Origin: Camarhynchus parvulus
Lineage: Eukaryota > Chordata > Aves > Passeriformes > Thraupidae
DNA: 64,000 bases
Direction: 5' to 3'
NCBI RefSeq assembly: GCF_901933205.1
Contig: NC_044582.1
Location: forward strand, 15,233,820 to 15,297,819
Shown: positions 1 through 14,355 of the stretch, in pieces
Position numbering within the stretch: position 1 is the stretch's first letter
Layout of the letters: each line of letters starts with the position of its first letter
Translations under genes and position numbers: made by a program
Notes under the pieces: model-generated
The model's database searches: none
Seen by the model: the letters and a program-made list of their open reading frames with translations, nothing else
Told to the model about the DNA's origin: nothing

Positions 1-3481
<3,481 letters not shown>

Positions 3482-5814
3482 TGAAGACCACTCTCATGAT
3501 CATCATAATTGGGTGAAAATTCAGATAGGTCAGGCTGGTCAGCTGAGTCCAGGCTTGGTGATCAGCAGGTTGGAGCTGCTGAATTGCCAGGTCACTTTCT
3601 TACAGACACTGTCACCTCAGAATACCCCTAATGCACATCCCTGAGTCCCTAAAGGGAAGAACATGAGCTCAGAGGGATCTGCTGGATCCCAAATCCATTC
3701 CTTGGCTGTATCCTGTATCCATTCCAGGCCACATCTGGATTAGCACATCTGTACAAGTGTTTTGGAGCAGACTCAGGTCTCTGCACTGCAGCTCTCACTT
3801 CAGAGCAGCTCCAGCCCCATGAACTCATCAGTGACAGCTCTTGAGATGCTGCAGGTTCAGGTAGCACAGGCCAACAGGTGACAACAGCTTTCACCACACT
3901 GTGCCAGGAACAGGCAGAGGGAGGGTGTGAATGAGCTGCCTAAACTCCCACTATGGGATTACCTTGAGGATAAAAGTGTTTTTCAGGAATAGACTCTAGC
4001 TTTTCTTCTGCATTGTGTGATTGTTTCACAACCATTGTCTTGAAACTGTCACCTATACCTGTACTCAAAAATTTTAATTAACAAATTAAATTTCATAATT
4101 TTCGTATCACAATTGAATTTTTTCTGAGAAAATTACATGGTTGTCAACTCAAAGTGTTTTATAAATATATAGATTTTCATTTTCTGTGAATTTCAAAATG
4201 GCTTTTGAAATCTGCTAGATTAAAAAGAGTGAATTTTCAAGATTTTTTTCCCTGTTTGATAAGAAATTCTACATACTTGTGCCCAGCTGCTAATTCACAG
4301 GAATGTGCACCATAGTGTTGTGATTTCCTGACTTTTTCCTTTCTCTCCAATCCTAACTCCAGTCATTTTTCATGTCTTCTAGGCCTCCTGTTGAAGGAGG
4401 AGATTTTACCCTAATTGATCCCCTTGGCACCTGAATCCTTTTCTTTCCCTCCACAGGACCTACCCCAGGATGAATTATTTGTTTTGCAACCCTCATTTCT
4501 GGAGCAGAGCCTTCTGCCACACCAACACATTAAATTATCAGGACACCTACTGACTTAGGAGGTTTTCTTTGTAGGAAGCAGTAAGTGGCCCCCAAAAACA
4601 AGATCCATGTGATCTCTTTGTCACCTCCCAGAGACAAGGAGGAAGGAAGGAGGGAACTGGGATTCCCTGGCTCTGTTTCTCTCTGTGGTGCTGTTCCTGC
4701 AAATCTCTCTGTGCCCACAGCTGATCTCTTCCACTGCAGCACCACTGGAAGGCTGTTTGCTAATAAATGTGCCTTGCAGTTAAATGAAAAGAATCCCAGG
4801 CCACAAACTCACTACATGTCCTTTCCAGTGAGGAGAGGGGGGAGTTAAAATGGAAGAAAGTGATGTAGAACTAAGAAGTGGCATGAAGTATCTTATACAA
4901 TAATTCAGCCCTTCTGCAATCTGTCTACAAGTTATATAATTGAGGAATTGCATTTTCTTTCTTCAGTGAAGCTGTCCTTCTCTTAACTCCCCCAGTCCTC
5001 ATCACATAAACTAGTTTTAAGGCAATGGAAGTGATTGCTAGAAATTTAGGAGCTTCATTAATATGCAGATGTATGGTCCAATCTATTCAGTATGCATTAT
5101 TGTATTTCATTTGAATTAAATACTTGCAGAGTGAGTGCTCATAACTGAAAAAATATTTCTTCATTTACCCACAGGAGTTATTTTAATTAGCTTGTGAGGG
5201 GAGTACCTTATGGTGCTGCTTCCAGTAGAATTTTGCTTTGTTGCTTTAAAATATCATTACAGAACCCAATTGACAAAGGCAACATGACATGATGTGCTCA
5301 GCAACTGTCTCTTGCATTTTCTAAGGAGAAATTCTACTTCTTGGTCCCTGGAACTTTGCTCCAATCCATACCACTGTGTCAACTCTAGAATATAAATATA
5401 AAATAATGAAAGCAATCAGATCCTGAAACACGCTTCTTTTTTTTTTCTCTCCCTCTTTGTTTTGCCATTTCAGGCAGCAGCAGTGAATGAGATTACAATG
5501 TAATCTGCCCTGACCACAACCCAGGTTCCAAGACTGGGCCATGTGTGTCTAATTTGAGTAGTTAAGGAAGTTAAGAATGCAGAAGAAACAAGACAAATCA
5601 GTCAACATCCCAGCTCTCTCTGTGGTGATTAGGCAAAAGGCTACAGCCACTCTCCATAGGCTGTAAACTGTAAACTGCTTTAATGAAGGCTTTTCCTTAC
5701 ACTAAATACATTTACATTAGCTGCTGTCCTGACAAGGAAAACATTCCCATTTATGACTCTTGGGATTAAGGTAGCCATTAGTACATTCTTCCAGACCCAC
5801 AGTAAATTAAATCA

Positions 5815-5909
5815 CATATAAGCATATGTGTATGTTTTATATATATATACACATATATGTATACAGTGTATGTTTTTAAATATATACATATATGTATATA
5901 TATATATTT
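5815..5909. repeat. TA/CA-rich microsatellite
   Basis: This is an impure alternating TA, CA and TG tract with several internal self-complementary blocks. It is low-complexity DNA inside the last TAFA1 intron. Confidence 0.8.
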
Positions 5910-6275
5910 CTATTTCTGAATGCGTGGATATACACAATATATATAATTTTCTATGCTAGTGCATAACTTCAGTTGGGTCTCACATGTGATTAATATTGAT
6001 TAGTGTCAGAAAGAGGTGGACAACAGACTCAGTGAAGTCTTTACCAGCATATTCCTCATTGCTTCCTTTTCATGTACTTCTTTCTGTCTTTAGCCCTTTA
6101 GCATAGTTCACTAATTAAGTTTTTAAAGCCAAAGTTATAAAAGCTCACAGCTTCCTTAAATTGATTTGTTTTCTATTGATGGTCAGGCAGGTGACAAACA
6201 CTGGAAGGAAATAATATTGTCATTCAATTTTTGGAGCAGTTTCAATGTTCATTTAATCCCTCATCACTCCTTCTT

Positions 6276-6302
6276 TTTTTTTTTTTTTTAATTTATTTAA
6301 GA
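6276..6302. repeat. Poly-T tract with T/A-rich tail
   Basis: A long T homopolymer is followed by an AT-rich stretch (AATTTATTTAAG). It could be the remnant of a reverse-oriented poly-A tail, but no adjacent retrotransposon body or target duplication is evident. Confidence 0.6.
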
Positions 6303-6540
6303 ACTTTCAGTGCTTTACTTAAAAATGTGGGGCCCTTGGAGCTGTGCTAGGACATGCTGGAGGTCACCTTGCCACTTTCAGCACAGCAACTGGCACCAGT
6401 GGAAATAGGAGAGCAGCAGCTTGGGCCGGATGCTGCTGATATTCTGGATCATGGAAATTATTGTGTTGGTCAGCTGGGAATGGGCAGAGGAGCTCAGCTC
6501 AAAGCCCCTCTCCAGTTCTCCTGTGCCTTGTGTTACAGCC

Positions 6541-6775
6541 TGGTTTGATCAGTTTTAACCAGGTTTTTTTGACCCTTTCTGAACAGGTTCTGAGCAGTTT
6601 GAACTGGTTTTGATAGGTTTGATTTGTTTTGAACTGGTTTAAACTGATGTCTACCATTTTTATCCTGTTTTGACCAGTTCAATCTGATTTGAACTGGTTT
6701 TGACTGGTTTAATCTGGTTTAAACCATTTGTTTCAGTTTTAACTGGTGGGATTCAGTTTCATTCAATTTGAACCA
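6541..6775. repeat. Degenerate 10-bp periodic minisatellite, consensus GAACTGGTTT
   Basis: From about 6571 to 6740 the sequence parses into consecutive decamers, most ending in GGTTT or a near variant. The exact decamer GAACTGGTTT occurs at 6601, 6631 and 6691, followed directly by TGACTGGTTT and AATCTGGTTT. The flanks (6541-6570 and 6740-6775) carry looser copies, including the inverted forms AACCAG and GACCAGTT. The array is diverged, so it is not a young expansion. It lies within the last TAFA1 intron. Confidence 0.8.
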
Positions 6776-7360
6776 GCTGGATCTTATCTAAATCTCTCTT
6801 GCTCTAATATTTACTGCTGTATTTAATCACCTTGTGCTTAGATAATAATCTGTAGCCCTGATTTAATTCCAAGCCTGACTGTATTCAAGTCAATGTGAGT
6901 TTCATTGCCTACCCAGGTGCCTGGCAAAGGGCTGAACCCCTCATGGTGTTCATCTGGGTGAACCAGAACAGCAAAAGCATAACAAAAGCATTTCCTTGAG
7001 AGCACTATTGCTGCTGTTGGACAGTTGTTCTTACTTCAGCATCCTAAAAAATCTCCTGGACATTGGTGTTTCCCCTTGCAGCATTAGTGCAGCACTCAGA
7101 TCAGTTTTGGTGGTGGTCACAAGGAGGGAGGGTTTTGGTCTGTTGCAAGGTGTTTTGTCTCACACAGGTTGAGTAGATGGAGTAGCTGCTGGGGCGCTGC
7201 CCTCTGGGGAAGTGGGTTGGAGGGGTTCCCAACAAACCTGAAAGGTGGATGGATGCTCCTGCCTGTCTTGTCCAGCAGAAGTCCCTGGAATCGCTCTGGG
7301 AAGGGGAGGGTGGAAGGCTGGGGTGAATCTGTCCTGGCTCGTCCTTCTTGCCTGAAGGGT

Positions 7361-7656
7361 TCCTACAAGGAAGGTGGAGAGAGACTCTTTATAAGAGCAT
7401 TAGGGGACAGCACGAGGGAGAATGGCTTCAGACTGACAGACAGGAGGTTTAGATTGGATATTAGGAATGAATTCATTGGATATTAGGAATGAATTCTTCC
7501 CTGTGAGGGTGGTGAGACCCTGGCACAGGCTGCCCAGAGAAGCTGTGGCTGCCTCACCCCTGGAAGTGTCCAAGGCCAGGTTGGACAGAGCTTGGAGCAA
7601 CTTGGGGTAGTGGAAGGTGTCCCTGCCAAACCAAGACATTCTCTGATTCTGTGATG
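7361..7656 (+). mobile_element. CR1 LINE, truncated 3' end
   Basis: This matches the 3' untranslated end of avian CR1 non-LTR retrotransposons: a 'TACAAGGAAGGTGGAGAG' start, 'GAATGGCTTCAGACTGA', 'GTGAGGGTGGTGAGACCCTG', 'CAGGCTGCCCAGAGAAGCTG', and the terminal ATTCTCTGATTCTGTGATG microsatellite-like end. It is truncated at its 5' end, as is usual for CR1, and lies in the sense orientation inside the last TAFA1 intron. A perfect 22-bp tandem duplication at 7453-7474 and 7475-7496 is private to this copy. Confidence 0.93.
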
Positions 7657-7915
7657 TCCAGCACCACCAGCCCAGGTGGTTAAAGCACATCCAGTCTCTC
7701 CCAAGGCAGAGGCAGGATCTTGCTCAGGATCTCTCTCTTGCATATTTTTGCACCCCTGCAGCGCTAAAAGACACACACCCCTCTGGTATTGCATTTAAAC
7801 TCAGCTATATCAATCAGCTATATCCCACAGAGCCTGGGTCTTTCTTTTCCAAAAGACTATATTTAAAAAATAACATATTATGCATAACTGACTCTTTCCC
7901 ATTTTCTCACTGCAG

Positions 7916-7933
7916 ATCCACCCAAGGACTTAA
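7916..7933 (+). CDS. TAFA1: TAFA1 terminal coding exon (last five residues and stop)
   Basis: This exon begins just after the acceptor CTCACTGCAG (AG at 7914-7915) and reads ATC CAC CCA AGG ACT TAA, that is I-H-P-R-T-stop. That is the TAFA1 C-terminus following the KIKTTR encoded at 3368-3385. The junction falls between codons (phase 0). The exon is too short to be found as an open frame; it is identified by the acceptor, the phase and the exact family C-terminus. The stop codon is at 7931-7933, and the exon continues as 3' UTR. Confidence 0.95.
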   Translation: MHPRT

Positions 7934-8241
7934 CAGAGCGCCCACGTCTGCACGGAGACAGTGAAAGCCCTGCTGATTTATGAGGACAAAGTATTGAAAG
8001 TTTAAAACCATCTCAGCATTTCCAAGCCAAATGGATTTCTTATTTGCACTTTGACTGTTTACCAGAAAACAACAGTGGCTTTACTGTGTGAAAGAAAGGA
8101 TTCAGTGGAAATAATGGCCCTGATTTTTGACAGCTGAAAATAAAAAATGAAGAAAGCGGTTCCTTTGCTAAAGTTTCTGAGATTGCAAAGTACAAGCAAC
8201 AGTATAAGTTTGGATCTACAATTTACTTTATACCAGTTAAA

Positions 8242-8280
8242 GTATATATATATATAGAAATATATATATATTAATATATG
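8242..8280 (+). repeat. TA microsatellite within TAFA1 3' UTR
   Basis: Two TA dinucleotide runs are separated by GAA. In RNA this would be an AU-rich, self-pairing stretch just upstream of the candidate polyadenylation signal. Confidence 0.8.
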
Positions 8281-8289
8281 ATATTTTGA

Positions 8290-8295
8290 AATAAA
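8290..8295 (+). promoter_or_regulatory. TAFA1: Candidate TAFA1 polyadenylation signal AATAAA
   Basis: The canonical hexamer lies 357 bases after the stop codon, with a T-rich region downstream (8347-8366) that could act as the downstream element. Alternatives are AATAAA at 8139-8144 and ATTAAA at 8714-8719. Confidence 0.5.
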
Positions 8296-8316
8296 AGCCT
8301 CACTCTTCAAGAAATT

Positions 8317-9982
8317 GAATAGTACCACACTTTGCTGCAGCTGCTGTATTTTTTTTTCCTTTTTTGCAATGGTCTGGAAGTTCCCTACCTGTTTGAGAGA
8401 GAAATGTGGCAGTGAAGAGGCAAAGCAAACCTGCTGTGGTACAAGGACGCCTAAGAGCTACACGAATCCTACCGATGCAGCATCCAGAGCTTCCTGTTCC
8501 CTTCGGCAGAATTTTGAGGGCATTTGTTGTTCCACTTTGTGTTCTGGAGGCTTTTCCCCTTGTGCAATACTAGCATGCTGGCTTTGCTTCATTAACCATA
8601 CTTGATTGATATATAACGGTGATAATTCTATCCTCCTCCAGGAAAATATTTTTAGAGCTGTTAGATATTCCATGAAGAAGAGATGGACAACTACTGAGTG
8701 AAGTACAGTATGTATTAAAAGTTTATTTGGCAGAGTTTGGTAGACTGTGAGCTCCCTTCTTATTAAAGATGTACTGTACATACAATGTCTTCAGACTTTG
8801 TGTAGCTCCTAGAGACTCCAGTAAAAACCCAGTAACCACCTCCAAAGCTTTGCATTGTTGGCTCACTAATTCTTTGAAACAACAACAAAGCTACTTCCTT
8901 CCAGACTGGTATGTGAGGGGAGTTTTTCATATGGTTTGGTGTTTCAGGAGCCCATTTGCAACTGGTGAACAGGCACCTCAGCTTAAGCATGCCTCTGTGG
9001 ACACCTGGCTGTGTGCTCTTACCCCACAGCACACATGGAAGAACTGCCTAAATTTAGGTTTCCCTCATTGCAGGCCAGGCTAATTCTCATTGAGAGCATT
9101 TGCCACCAGCTAAAAGCATTCACATAAGCAATTCAGCAATTCCATGGCATAGCAAGTGCCCAGCAGTTTGTGGCAAGCACAAACTTGTGGCTGATCCCTT
9201 CACTTTCAGAGTAGTTTCCTTCGGTTTATTTTCAATCTGTTTCTTGCTGTGGTGAGTTCAGCTGATCTGAGATGCTCCTCAGCAAGGATCTGTCCGCAGA
9301 GTCCTTGACCCAGTCACTGCTGAAGTCCCATTTCTGGCTGAGCTGTAGCTGTTCACCAGGCAGTCTGGCCCTGGCATTGCTGAAGAAAGATCAAATCTGA
9401 GGGCTGAAATGTGCGAGCCTAGTTCACATTCCCAGGCACTTCTGTGAGCAATCCAGTTAATTTCAGGGGGTTTATTGGTGTGGAAAGGTGTCTTGCTGTC
9501 ACGCATAAGTCTGCACAATCTACCCTTCAGTCTGCCTAATGCTACCAAATCAAGGAGGAATAGGGAATTGTAAAACTAGTTCTGTTCAGTCCAGCTTCAT
9601 CCCTTTAATATTTCCAATTTCCTTTCAGCCTGCTTACCTGTCTCTCACAGGATGCCTTTGGCCATGCTGATCACTTTTAATCCAATGCAGGGAAGTGCTG
9701 CACTTCCCATCCTAGATTTGGTTGAAATTCTCCCACTGAGTTTCTTTCTCCTTCAGGGTAACCACTTCAATCCTGATGCTTCAAGAGGCAGAAATTGTCA
9801 CTGTAATTACAGTGCAGATTAAAGCAGCTCCATGACGTGTCACGCCACATTCCATGCTGGCTTTCCATGCTGATCTTTTCCCAGTGCTCACAGTGGAAAT
9901 GGATAAGCTGTTTCCAAGTACTTCTATTATCCCCCTTCAAAAATATGAGTGAAGAGTACCCAGGGAAGAAACAGACGACCCA
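8317..9982. other. Intergenic, no recognisable element
   Basis: This is unique sequence downstream of TAFA1. Part may belong to a longer 3' UTR if the ATTAAA at 8714-8719 is used. The open frames here (for example 8315-8605 and 8769-9083) show no family resemblance. Confidence 0.6.
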
Positions 9983-10139
9983 GAAGGTGGTAGAATCACT
10001 GTCCCTGGAATGTTCAGGAAAAGGCCTCAATGTGGCACTTGGGGACATGGTTTAGTGATGAAGGTGGCAGTGTGAGGTTAACAGTTGGACTTGGTGATTT
10101 TAGAGGTCATTTCCAGCACTAAGAATTCTGATTCTGTGC
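9983..10139 (+). mobile_element. CR1 LINE 3' tail
   Basis: The sequence carries the CR1 3' landmarks GTGGTAGAATCACTGTCCCTGGAA, GGCACTTGGGGACATGGTTTA, GTTGGACTTGGTGATTTTAGAGG and the GATTCTGTG end, in the sense orientation. It is a short diverged fragment of the CR1 branch with the 'dropped-to-the-tail' GGACTTGATGATCTT motif, a different 3'-end type from the copy at 7361. Confidence 0.88.
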
Positions 10140-12499
10140 ACAGAAAGGAGCGTGAGCCTCACCATCACTTGTGAGTGATGGTGATCCTTGTACCTGGAGA
10201 CGACCCTGCCTGGTGGCTCAGCTGGACAGGCTGTGTGTTTGCTGGGGACAGGCACCTGCCCAAACCACAGAAGATACCTGGACCCTACTCTGTATTTTAG
10301 ATGTAGTCTGCCATGGCCATGTGTCCAGTACCATCATCTCAGTTCAGAGGGGAGCACTGCCTGCCTGCCTACCCCCAAATGGATTATAAGGTCAGCTGCA
10401 GGCTCAGCTGCCACTAGTAAAGAGAAACTTCTCCAAAATAAACCCCCAGCATTTCTGAATTTTACTCAAACAGCTCTTTATAAACCTCAAGACCCCCTCC
10501 AGCACCCCTTGGTGCACTAGGAGATAGACCAGCAGGTAAGTCCATTCCAAGCCAGGACACGTTATCAGCCTTTTACCAGCTGGAACTGATGCACACAAAG
10601 CTCAACAGCCTCCCACAATCACATGGGGAGCTGTGGAAAATCCAGGAGAAACTGAACTTTGGTTTCCTTATTCCCAGCCTAGTGATAGTCCATTAGAGGA
10701 GCCCCACGAACAAACCCATGTGTGGCCTCTGGTACCCTTTGCCAAAGCCCCAGGTATCCCCACTGGAGGTTTTTACCCCACAGCAGAGCTGCTGCCATGG
10801 CTCATCCTGTGAGCAGATAACGCTGCTGTGCCGTGCCTATGAAATGTGCCTGTTGAGATTGGGAAATATTAGACTTGCTAAAATGTCAGAAGGAAATGTT
10901 GTCATTACCACAGGAAAGTTTCTTTGAGATGTTTATGAATTTTTCTTTGCCAGTAGGCAGCCTCGAATGCCACCCCACCAAATTCAGTAAACATCTGCGT
11001 CTCTTTGAAGTTGCCGCAAAAATCCGCTCGTGAAGCGCAGCATCGGGAAATTGCTGTTTTAATTAAAATGTTTTAGAGGGCAATTAAGGCCTTTGCAAAA
11101 ATAATGACTGATAGAACATGAAGTCCAATTAAGAGTCAGATGCAACTAACCTTCGTTGTTTCAGGGAACCAAATAGAAAACAATAATAAAAAAGAATTCA
11201 AGAAGCCTAGAGTCACAAATATTCTGCATTTCAGGGATACTCACAGTAGCAGTGTGTAGCAGGAAGATGTCAGAGCTACTTGTTCTGGCCAATGGAGAGC
11301 AGATGTCTGTCAGTGGTGGAGTGAATGGTCCTCATATCCTCATGGGAAAGTGACAGTCGTGCCATTCTCTGCGTAATGTTAAATGGTTTATGTTAACAGA
11401 GGAGAAAATGAAAGTTCCGGCTTTTTGGCAGAAGTCTAGATAGAGACATTTCAGGAAATGAAAAAAAAAAAGAATATTTGTAAATGCATCCAAGATAAAT
11501 TTAGATTTATGCCAGTGTTTCTTCAGATGTGTGAAATCAAGTTCTGTAAATCTAAAATGTACAAGTTGGAAAAAAATACCAAAAAAAAAGGTAGCTACCA
11601 TCTGCCTATTAATTCAGAAAACTTAGATTATGTGCTTCTGTCCAAAAATCTCTGGTAATAAAAAGCTCAGTGTGGTATGACTTGAGATTGTTTTGAATAT
11701 ACTGTATGCTATATAAAAAACCCAAAAACAAAACCTTGAAGGAAGTCCACTCCTATGGCCAACATCAGGAACAGCGTGATGTGCGCCCATACTTGGCACT
11801 ACACAGAGAAAGGACCATGAAAAATGGCTGAAGATGAAGCAGTTTGTGATGAGTGATGCTCTTATCAGACCTATTGATTGACTATTAGCAGAGTTTGCAG
11901 GTACTGTCAGTGGTGTAGTGCTTGGATGTTTTCCTATTATAAAATGATTAGTTACATTCCTAACTCTCCTCATTTGCCACTTACCTGTTTCACAGGCTGG
12001 TCCAATATAATTACAGATCATAGAGAAGTTGTGGAGGAGATAAACATACTTTGGCTTGGAAAGCACATCCATTTCATCTGAAAGTGGCAGGTTTTGTTTC
12101 TTCTTCAAGGGCAGGATGAATACTGTGGCCTAAAATGAGTTTCTCTTTTATCAATACCTCAGTCACATCCCAGTAAGCAGGGTTTAGAGCTTGCCTGACA
12201 AAGAACTGGGTCATGCTTCTTTGCTTGGTATTCTCTTTTTTTTTGTCAGAGAAAAATAGAAACACATTCCACAAATAATCTTTCAGGTAGACAGAAGGAG
12301 ATGTGTGTACAGGGCAGTTGGTTTCAGGCTGTCAACACTTTTTCTAGTTCACTGGTTTGAATTCAGATCATAGGCCTGACACATATTTATGATTTTTCTC
12401 TCAGAGGCTCATACAGTCAAAGCACTTAACTTCACAAATATTTGTACTTTATAAAACCATGCTGCTCTGAGGAAAGGAACTGAATCCTCTGCTTTCCAG
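10140..12499. other. Intergenic, unique sequence with one candidate conserved element
   Basis: I recognise no gene or repeat. The block at about 10930-11160 stands out and is listed separately. A-rich runs at 11461-11470 and 11581-11589 are simple low-complexity DNA. Confidence 0.6.
10930..11160. promoter_or_regulatory. Candidate conserved non-coding element or enhancer
   Basis: Seven CpG dinucleotides lie between about 10962 and 11044, in sequence that is otherwise CpG-poor. Next to them are homeodomain-type TTTTAATTAAAAT (about 11056) and CAATTAA (about 11091 and again near 11127) cores. There is no open frame and no repeat signature. Retained CpGs together with TAATTA cores are typical of developmental enhancers, which fits a neural gene's downstream desert. 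This is inference from composition only. Confidence 0.35.
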
Positions 12500-12575
12500 G
12501 CAGGAAACTGAAACTCAAAAGAGCTGAGATTTGCCCAAGGTGAAGCTAAAAACCTGCAGCAGACCTGGCAGTAAA
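12500..12575 (+). mobile_element. MIR-like CORE-SINE fossil
   Basis: The stretch reads like the central MIR region: a GGAAACTGAAACTCAAAAGAG block, then a TTGCCCAAGGT block, matching the MIR order of 'GAGGAAACTGAGGC', 'AGAGG' and 'TTGCCCAAGGTCAC'. It is heavily diverged, as expected for a pre-avian SINE. The ends are approximate. Confidence 0.6.
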
Positions 12576-14170
12576 ATTGAGGGCTCCTGGATTTCAGATC
12601 ATCACTGAGGATGGTTCATCTTTGCTTCACATCACTGAAATTTTGCTGAGAGCAGAGCTTGAGTCATAGACAGCAGAATTAGGGGACCTGCAGTCAGGTG
12701 TGGACAATCATGTGCAAGCGCCAACTGAGCAGAGCTTGTGCATCTCCCTTCAGCTGGGATTTTCAAACCACTGGGGCTTGGAAAATCCCCCCCCAGTTCT
12801 ACTCCAACATCTCTTGGTCCCACAGGGACACAGTCCTGCCTTAGTTTGGTTTCATGGCTCCATCGTAGAAGCTGCTCTGAGCCTTTCAGATGAGAGCAGA
12901 GGTAGAAAATTGCTGTGCTTAACCCTGACAGGCTGAAAAAAATGACCAACAGTTCTTCTTTTGGAGATCATGATTTTTTTGGAGACATCCATCTGAGAGA
13001 ACGTTCTTCATGTAAAAGCTGACTTTGAGGGGAGAAAGCCCACATTGCCTTCCAGCAGAAAAATGGTGAACTAGCCAACGAGGAGCACAGATAACTTGGT
13101 CTCACCTGGGAGTGTGAGCACCACTGCCATGGGAGAGGATGCCATGCAGAGAGCTAAGTCATGGAAAAATCCTTATTTTTGACAAATATTCCTGTGTGGG
13201 CATATTTTGCAGATCTTTGCTAAACCTTTAACCTTTGTTTGCCTTGTACCTCTAATTTCTAATTCAGAAATGTGCAGAGGTCTTTCCCACATAACAGTCC
13301 TGGATATGGCATCTTTTCATCCAACACTCGTGGTTGGATTATTACTTTTTTTCCCATCATGAAGCAATATGATCAATTTGTCTGACCAGAAACAAAATAC
13401 ATGTTTGAGCATCAAGTTACTAACCTGTTTCCTATTATTTCTCATCTGTTTCATTTCTCAGATTATTGTCCTTGATTCAGTTAGAAGTGGGGGCTAGGGG
13501 CCCACCTAGATACGAAGCAAACTACCCATAACCTAAAATATTGCTCAGGGGAATATGTAATTTCTTCCTCCCACCTGCCATTCCTCTTTGTTTCCTATTT
13601 CATTTCACTTTCATTTCATCCCATCCCCTCTCTTTCACACCACTCAATTACATCCATCCATCTCTATTAGCCTTTCATCACCACTGCTGCCCCATAGACT
13701 AAAGAAGAGACCCCTTTCAGGGAGCTGTCCCCCACAGCAACAATGATTTATGTGATCTTCACTCTTTTCCTTTTTCCTGGGTACTGTGGAAGGCGAGATA
13801 CCAATCTGTGCCAGCAGCTCCCTGTATTTCCCTGCCCACAGCAGCAATCCCCAGCTCAGGGCCACAGGGTCCCTCTCAGGTGTGCCCTGGGTACAAAGCA
13901 GGTGCTACTGCTACTTGATTTGCAGCAGTGGAGTTAAGTGTCAGCTCCTCACCTCCCCTGAACCCTTCTGTTTGTTGCTTTTCCCAAGGTCTCCTCTGCC
14001 TTGACCAGATCTGAGAACTCGGCACGTCAGCTACTGGGGGCTTGCCACCAGCTTTAGCCTCTGCAGGAGGGAAATTTATCACTATTGATTTGATCAGGCT
14101 TTTTTCAGACTTGAAATAAAAAGTGAAGAACTGGCCAAGCTGCTGTGAAATGCACAGTGTGGGATCCAAG
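12576..14170. other. Intergenic, no recognisable element
   Basis: This is mostly unique sequence. A pyrimidine-rich stretch with TTTCA-like repeats lies near 13590-13640. I see nothing else. Confidence 0.6.
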
Positions 14171-14355
14171 CACAGGCAGAGGATCTTTGAGGTTGGAGAA
14201 GACCTCCAAGATCATCAAGTCCAGTCATTAACCCAGCACTGTCAAGTCCAGCACTACACCGTGTCTCTGAGCACCACATCCACATGGTTTTGGAACACTT
14301 CCAGGGATAGTGATTCCACTACTTCTCTGGGAAGCCTGTGCCAATGCTTTTTCTG
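14171..14355 (-). mobile_element. CR1 LINE 3' end, reverse orientation
   Basis: On the + strand this reads as the reverse complement of a CR1 tail: TTGAGGTTGGAGAAGACCTC, AAGATCATCAAGTCCAGTCA, TTAACCCAGCACTG, the stretch around CACCACATCCACATG, and CTTCTCTGGGAAGCCTGTGC. It is truncated and diverged. Confidence 0.92.

Larger units (their letters stand above)
7934..8316 (+). other. TAFA1: TAFA1 3' UTR (minimum extent)
   Basis: This is transcribed sequence after the TAA stop. It contains an AU-rich run with TA repeats at 8242-8280, an AATAAA at 8139-8144, and a second AATAAA at 8290-8295 followed within about 60 bases by a T-rich tract near 8347-8366. I place the likely cleavage at about 8310-8320. 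A longer isoform is possible, since an ATTAAA lies at 8714-8719. The end is inferred from signals only. Confidence 0.65.
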
